Shown here: in pieces, positions 60,801 through 64,000 of the stretch
Layout of the letters: every line of letters begins with the position of its first letter
How positions within the stretch are numbered: the stretch's first letter is position 1
Origin: Orobanche coerulescens
Lineage: Eukaryota > Streptophyta > Magnoliopsida > Lamiales > Orobanchaceae
DNA length: 64,000 bases
Reading direction: 5' to 3'
NCBI GenBank assembly: GCA_033398695.1
Contig: CM065801.1
Coordinates: 102,169,170-102,233,169, forward strand
The notes under the pieces: model-generated
Seen by the model: only the letters and a program-made list of their open reading frames with translations
What the model was told of the DNA's origin: nothing
Database searches by the model: none
Made by a program: the position numbers and the translations under genes

Positions 60801-61524
60801 TACTCACCTGGATGCAGATGAGGCAGGCATATCAGTGGACTCAACTCACTACAGAGGACTCATTGGATCTCTTCTGTACCTCACTGCAAGCAGGCCAGAC
60901 ATATCCTATGCTGTTGGAGTTTGTGCACGATTCCAGTCCAAGCCGAAGCAATCACACCTAGATTCAGCCAAGAGGATAATAAAATACCTTAAGTCTATAA
61001 TCAATGTTGGGCTATGGTATCCCAAGGATGATAATTTCGAGCTGTCAGGATACTGAGATGCAGATTTCGCAGGATGCAAAATCAACAGGAAGAGCACTAG
61101 TGGAACGTGTCAATTCCTAGGAACCAGACTGATATCCTGGTTTAGCAAGAAGCAGGTTTCTAACTCTATCTCCACTACAGAGTCAGAATACCTAGCTGCA
61201 GGTAGCTGTTGTGCGCAGATTTTATGGATTAGACAACAGCTAAGGGATTATAATATTATTGCCAATGAAGTTCCTATCTGGTGTGACAACAATAGTGCTA
61301 TTGCAATAACCAACAATCCGGTTTTGCACTCAAGGACGAAGCACATTGATGTTAAGCACCTCATCAGAGACCATGTGCTTAACAAAAGGGTTAGAGTTTA
61401 AAGAGTCAGCACAGACTACCAGATAGCTGACATCTTTACCAAACCCTTGCCAGAAGAAAGATTTTTGGAGCTGAGCAGAGATCTTGGATTACTAGATTGG
61501 GAATCTAGTACTGAAGCAAGCTGA
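57819..61524 (+). pseudogene. pol: Copia B pol (linker, protease, integrase, RT, RNase H)
   Basis: A Tyr/Asn/Arg-rich linker (57962 onward) is followed by protease with VDSGCSRHMTG (about 58276), an intact catalytic Asp. Integrase has WHKRLCHLNF, CDACQKG, HMDLFG, SDRGGEF and NGVAERRNRT (D, D, E intact). RT has [10 protein letters not shown] and YVDDIIFGS, both intact. RNase H has DADFAGCK, TTESEY, WCDNNSA and ADIFTKPL. Breaks: TGA 58208, TGA 58520, a frameshift near 59230 where a few bases are missing, TGA 59635 and 59638, TAA 60007, TGA 61054 (a Ser codon in copia A), TAA 61396. The end is TGA 61522-61524. It is the best-preserved pol here, but still broken. Confidence 0.92.
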
Positions 61525-62091
61525 AACATTTCAGAGGAAGGACGGACCCAGCTGGAGAATCAGATCCTAGCTGATACAGGCAAGAAGACGAAGGACGGAC
61601 AAAGCAACCTAGCTGATCAGAATATCAGGCGAGAAGTCAACTCACCTGATGCAGAGCGGTCAACAGTCAACAAATCAGACCAGCTAAGTTTTCTAAACTG
61701 ACCTCTGAATATTTAATTATTATCTGCCATATTTATAATATTATTATATTATTTTTGGTTAACAAATCGCATTTAAATATATATTTTTCTAAGCCAAGTG
61801 GCAATTTTAATACACGCGTCAATCGCTTATTAAATCGACCTCCACGGTGGCCAATCAAAATCAACCGTCAAATTTTAAAATGGACCACCGATTCAAATTT
61901 GAAATTTAAAAGAATATCAAAAGGCGTACCACCGTTTCAAATATATAATAAACTAATCCATACGCCTTTTCATCTTCTTTATAAGGAAAGAAAACCAGTT
62001 ACTTTACCTTTTACGCTTACCAGAAACCCTAGATTTTTCAGAGCAAAAATTCCTTGAACACCAAATACACTAAAATCTTTTATTTACAGAA
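61525..62091 (+). promoter_or_regulatory. Copia B spacer and leader of the extra ORF
   Basis: No coding is seen. TTTATAAGG (about 61978-61986) lies about 110 bp before the ATG, AAACCCTAG (about 62025) follows, and TTTTATTTACAG ends at 62089, two bases before the ATG. The acceptor-like site and its spacing are the same as in copia A although the leaders are diverged. Splicing from an upstream donor or an internal promoter are both possible. Confidence 0.45.
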
Positions 62092-64000
62092 ATGGCATCC
62101 TACTTCGAAGGCGTCAATCTGAAGGCGGTCAAGGACCAGATTATTTTCTCGCTGGTCGTCAATTTTGAAGGCTTATTGGAAGCTAATCTGGAGGATTACG
62201 ATGTGTATAACCTAATCCGTGCGATGAAGCTCAATGGGATCTACCCATTCCTTGACATCAACCCTCAACAACTGTACAAGGAGGATGTTATCGCGTTCTA
62301 TCGCGAAGCCTGTATAATTCAAGATGGAATTCGGAGCACAGTCGGAGGAAATCAGGTCGACATATCTCGAGAGTTGATCCGTACTGTTTTCGGTATGAAG
62401 CACCACGGCATAGCCGTCGAAGCGCTCAAACAGTCTTCTGCCGAAATCTGGAAGACGATTAAGGACAAGAATATGCCCGAAAAGCTGAAACTAACTGCCA
62501 AGAGGAGTGAGCTTAAGAAAGTTTATCGTTTTACGTTGGACATAACCAACAAAATAATCATGGGGATGGCCGGAAGTTATGATCAACTGTCGTCGGCGAA
62601 ATTTATGGTGCTGGGAGCACTAATTCAGGAAGAAGAAATTGACTGGGCAGATTACATATTCAGGCAACTCGAGCGAGAGGTCAACAAAGCCGAATGGCTT
62701 GTTGATGAGAAGAGATTTAAAACAAAGCTGGCGTTTAGAACGCAGCTGAGTTGGTTGCTGGAGAAGACAGGCATGACGAAGGGAAGCACTGACCCCTTTC
62801 ATCCCATCAAAAGACTTGGTCATCTGGACCAAGAGAAGCTGAAAAAATTGGGAGGCACAAAGAGAGCAGCCCAGATGCTGAAGGACCTACCTGACACAAG
62901 GCCATATCCAAGATATTATTCGTCAGGAGAGTCGGACCGACCTGCAGCCGACATCCCAACTGCAGTCGAGTCAGACACCGAGTCCGACGACACTCCCATA
63001 GCAGTCAGATTTAAGAGAAGGGGACCAGCCCCTGAAGGACCTTCTATCATGCAGTCATCACCACAACCCTCTCCCAAGAGGCCAAGGAAACTGCAGTTTA
63101 GTGAGGAAGAGCAGTCTGATCACCTTGCCAGCCCCTCAGCCAGATCACCAACTCATCTGGAAGACCAGCCTGCCCCAGGCACCCACGAGACTCGGATTGT
63201 GGCTGTACTCACCCCCCCAGCCTACATCTCCGAGGAAGAAGAAGCAGGTCTAATAATTTCTATCCCTGAAGCCAACTATATCTTTAACCTCTTAGAAAAT
63301 AATACCTTCAATTTATCCATCGAACAACTACAACTTGTTAAACCTCTAGCTTTAAAACAATCGTTCTTTGAAATTTTTGAAGAATGGAAATTTTTGAAAT
63401 GCCTATCTTTTGTCAAACTTCAATCTTTTATTGACACTTGTGGTTGGGACTATCCCCAAGCCACGGAGGATGTGCTGATAGACTTTTGTAAAACATCAGA
63501 CACAATTTTGATCCTTCAGGAGGACTGGTTCATGTCCAATTTTAAAACCAACATGGACCAGTTCATCCACTACATTATGCTTAGTATTTTTGATAGATCT
63601 GATGAGAAGGTTGTTGAGGAGGTAGTTGAAAAGGAAATTAGAAGTGAGGAGGTAGATGGAGAAGAAAATAAAGAAGTTGTTGTTTTGGATGATGAAGAAG
63701 AAGAGCAGGAGGAGAGCAGAGAGGAAGAAAAGATCTTAGTTGAAAATCAACCTGATGGGGTAGAGAAGACAGAAGAATTGAATGAAGAAGAAGAAGAAGG
63801 AGAAGAAGTAGAACAAAATGAAGGTGAGAAGGAGGATGATGATGATCAAAAGGAGAATGATGATGAAGGAGAAAAAGATGGGAAGAATGATGACATTAAT
63901 GATGATGATGATAATGATGATGATGATGGAGGAGATGAAGGAGCTGAAAAAGAAAATGAAAAAGAAAAGGATGAGGAAAAAGAAAAGGAAAATATTGAAG
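62092..64000 (+). CDS. Copia B extra ORF, intact but cut by the window edge
   Basis: From ATG 62092 the frame is open for 636 codons to the edge with no stop. It starts MASYFEGVNLK. Residues 1-270 are a folded-looking domain (LIRAMKLNGIYPFLDI, ITNKIIMGM, EEIDWADYIFRQL) that resembles the plant transposon-associated domain called putative plant transposon protein; that link is inferred. Then come a Ser/Pro-rich linker with basic KRPRKL, a second conserved block (about residues 395-500, WKFLKCLSF, LQEDWFMSNF) shared with copia A, and a Glu/Asp/Lys-rich tail. No signal peptide or membrane segment is evident. It lies 567 bp after RNase H, in the env-like position. Element B's gag-pol has about ten breaks in 5.4 kb, this frame none in 1.9 kb. 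Confidence 0.85.
   Translation, partial: MASYFEGVNLKAVKDQIIFSLVVNFEGLLEANLEDYDVYNLIRAMKLNGIYPFLDINPQQLYKEDVIAFYREACIIQDGIRSTVGGNQVDISRELIRTVFGMKHHGIAVEALKQSSAEIWKTIKDKNMPEKLKLTAKRSELKKVYRFTLDITNKIIMGMAGSYDQLSSAKFMVLGALIQEEEIDWADYIFRQLEREVNKAEWLVDEKRFKTKLAFRTQLSWLLEKTGMTKGSTDPFHPIKRLGHLDQEKLKKLGGTKRAAQMLKDLPDTRPYPRYYSSGESDRPAADIPTAVESDTESDDTPIAVRFKRRGPAPEGPSIMQSSPQPSPKRPRKLQFSEEEQSDHLASPSARSPTHLEDQPAPGTHETRIVAVLTPPAYISEEEEAGLIISIPEANYIFNLLENNTFNLSIEQLQLVKPLALKQSFFEIFEEWKFLKCLSFVKLQSFIDTCGWDYPQATEDVLIDFCKTSDTILILQEDWFMSNFKTNMDQFIHYIMLSIFDRSDEKVVEEVVEKEIRSEEVDGEENKEVVVLDDEEEEQEESREEEKILVENQPDGVEKTEELNEEEEEGEEVEQNEGEKEDDDDQKENDDEGEKDGKNDDINDDDDNDDDDGGDEGAEKENEKEKDEEKEKENIE

Larger units (their letters stand above)
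54644..64000 (+). mobile_element. Copia element B, SIRE/Maximus-like, same family as copia A
   Basis: A 5' LTR, primer site, gag, protease, integrase, RT, RNase H, spacer and extra ORF are seen; the element runs off the window. It is inserted in the LTR of its relative, copia A. The expected TSD on the left is GAAAG (54639-54643); the right copy is off-window. Confidence 0.9.

Noticed and set aside
62092..64000. Retroviral-type envelope gene
   Set aside because: The position fits, but there is no signal peptide, no membrane segment and no cysteine-rich ectodomain; the tail is acidic.

Overview
The window is repetitive DNA from a flowering plant, probably a eudicot. It contains Ty3/gypsy elements with chromodomain integrases (Tekay/Del-like), SIRE/Maximus-like Ty1/copia elements with tRNA-iMet primer sites, and part of a Tat-like gypsy element with a spliced antisense gene. 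I cannot name the species. I see no host gene, rRNA, tRNA or CRISPR. Almost all coding sequence is broken by nonsense codons and frameshifts; the one long intact frame runs off the right edge.

The layout is a stack of insertions, one inside another, and target-site duplications (TSDs) prove most of it. The oldest visible layer is copia element A. Its left part lies outside the window; visible pieces are 10975-13350, 16170-17910 and 51886-54643. Its integrase was hit by gypsy element 1 (Tekay; 4995-10974 visible), whose protease region was in turn hit by a Tat-like element (1-4994 visible). A solo LTR (13351-16169, TSD ACTTC) sits between A's pol and its extra downstream ORF. That ORF is split by gypsy element 2 (17911-51885, TSD GGGAA). 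Element 2's leader is split by copia element C (21469-46029, TSD TTCAT). C's 5' LTR is split by minus-strand gypsy element 3 (22168-34000, TSD TGAAC). Element 3's own 5' LTR holds another solo LTR (29930-32335, TSD GACAG). Finally, copia B (54644 to beyond 64000), a close relative of A, sits in A's 3' LTR.

Gypsy element 1 has a full but decayed pol. Element 2 has only gag and the last few codons of pol, and element 3 has only scraps of gag plus a 37-bp tandem array, so both would depend on proteins supplied in trans. All three copia elements carry a long extra ORF downstream of RNase H, in the place where SIRE elements carry an env-like ORF. In A and B its ATG lies directly after a splice-acceptor-like CAG; in C a TATA box lies 142 bp upstream.

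The most interesting signals are: (i) clusters of a shared inverted-repeat motif (TTACG-NN-CGTAA or TAGCG-NN-CGCTA) next to the TATA box in all five gypsy LTR types; (ii) the extra copia ORF with its possible splice or promoter control; (iii) the stepwise loss of coding capacity in elements 2 and 3; and (iv) the spliced antisense gene in the Tat-like element.
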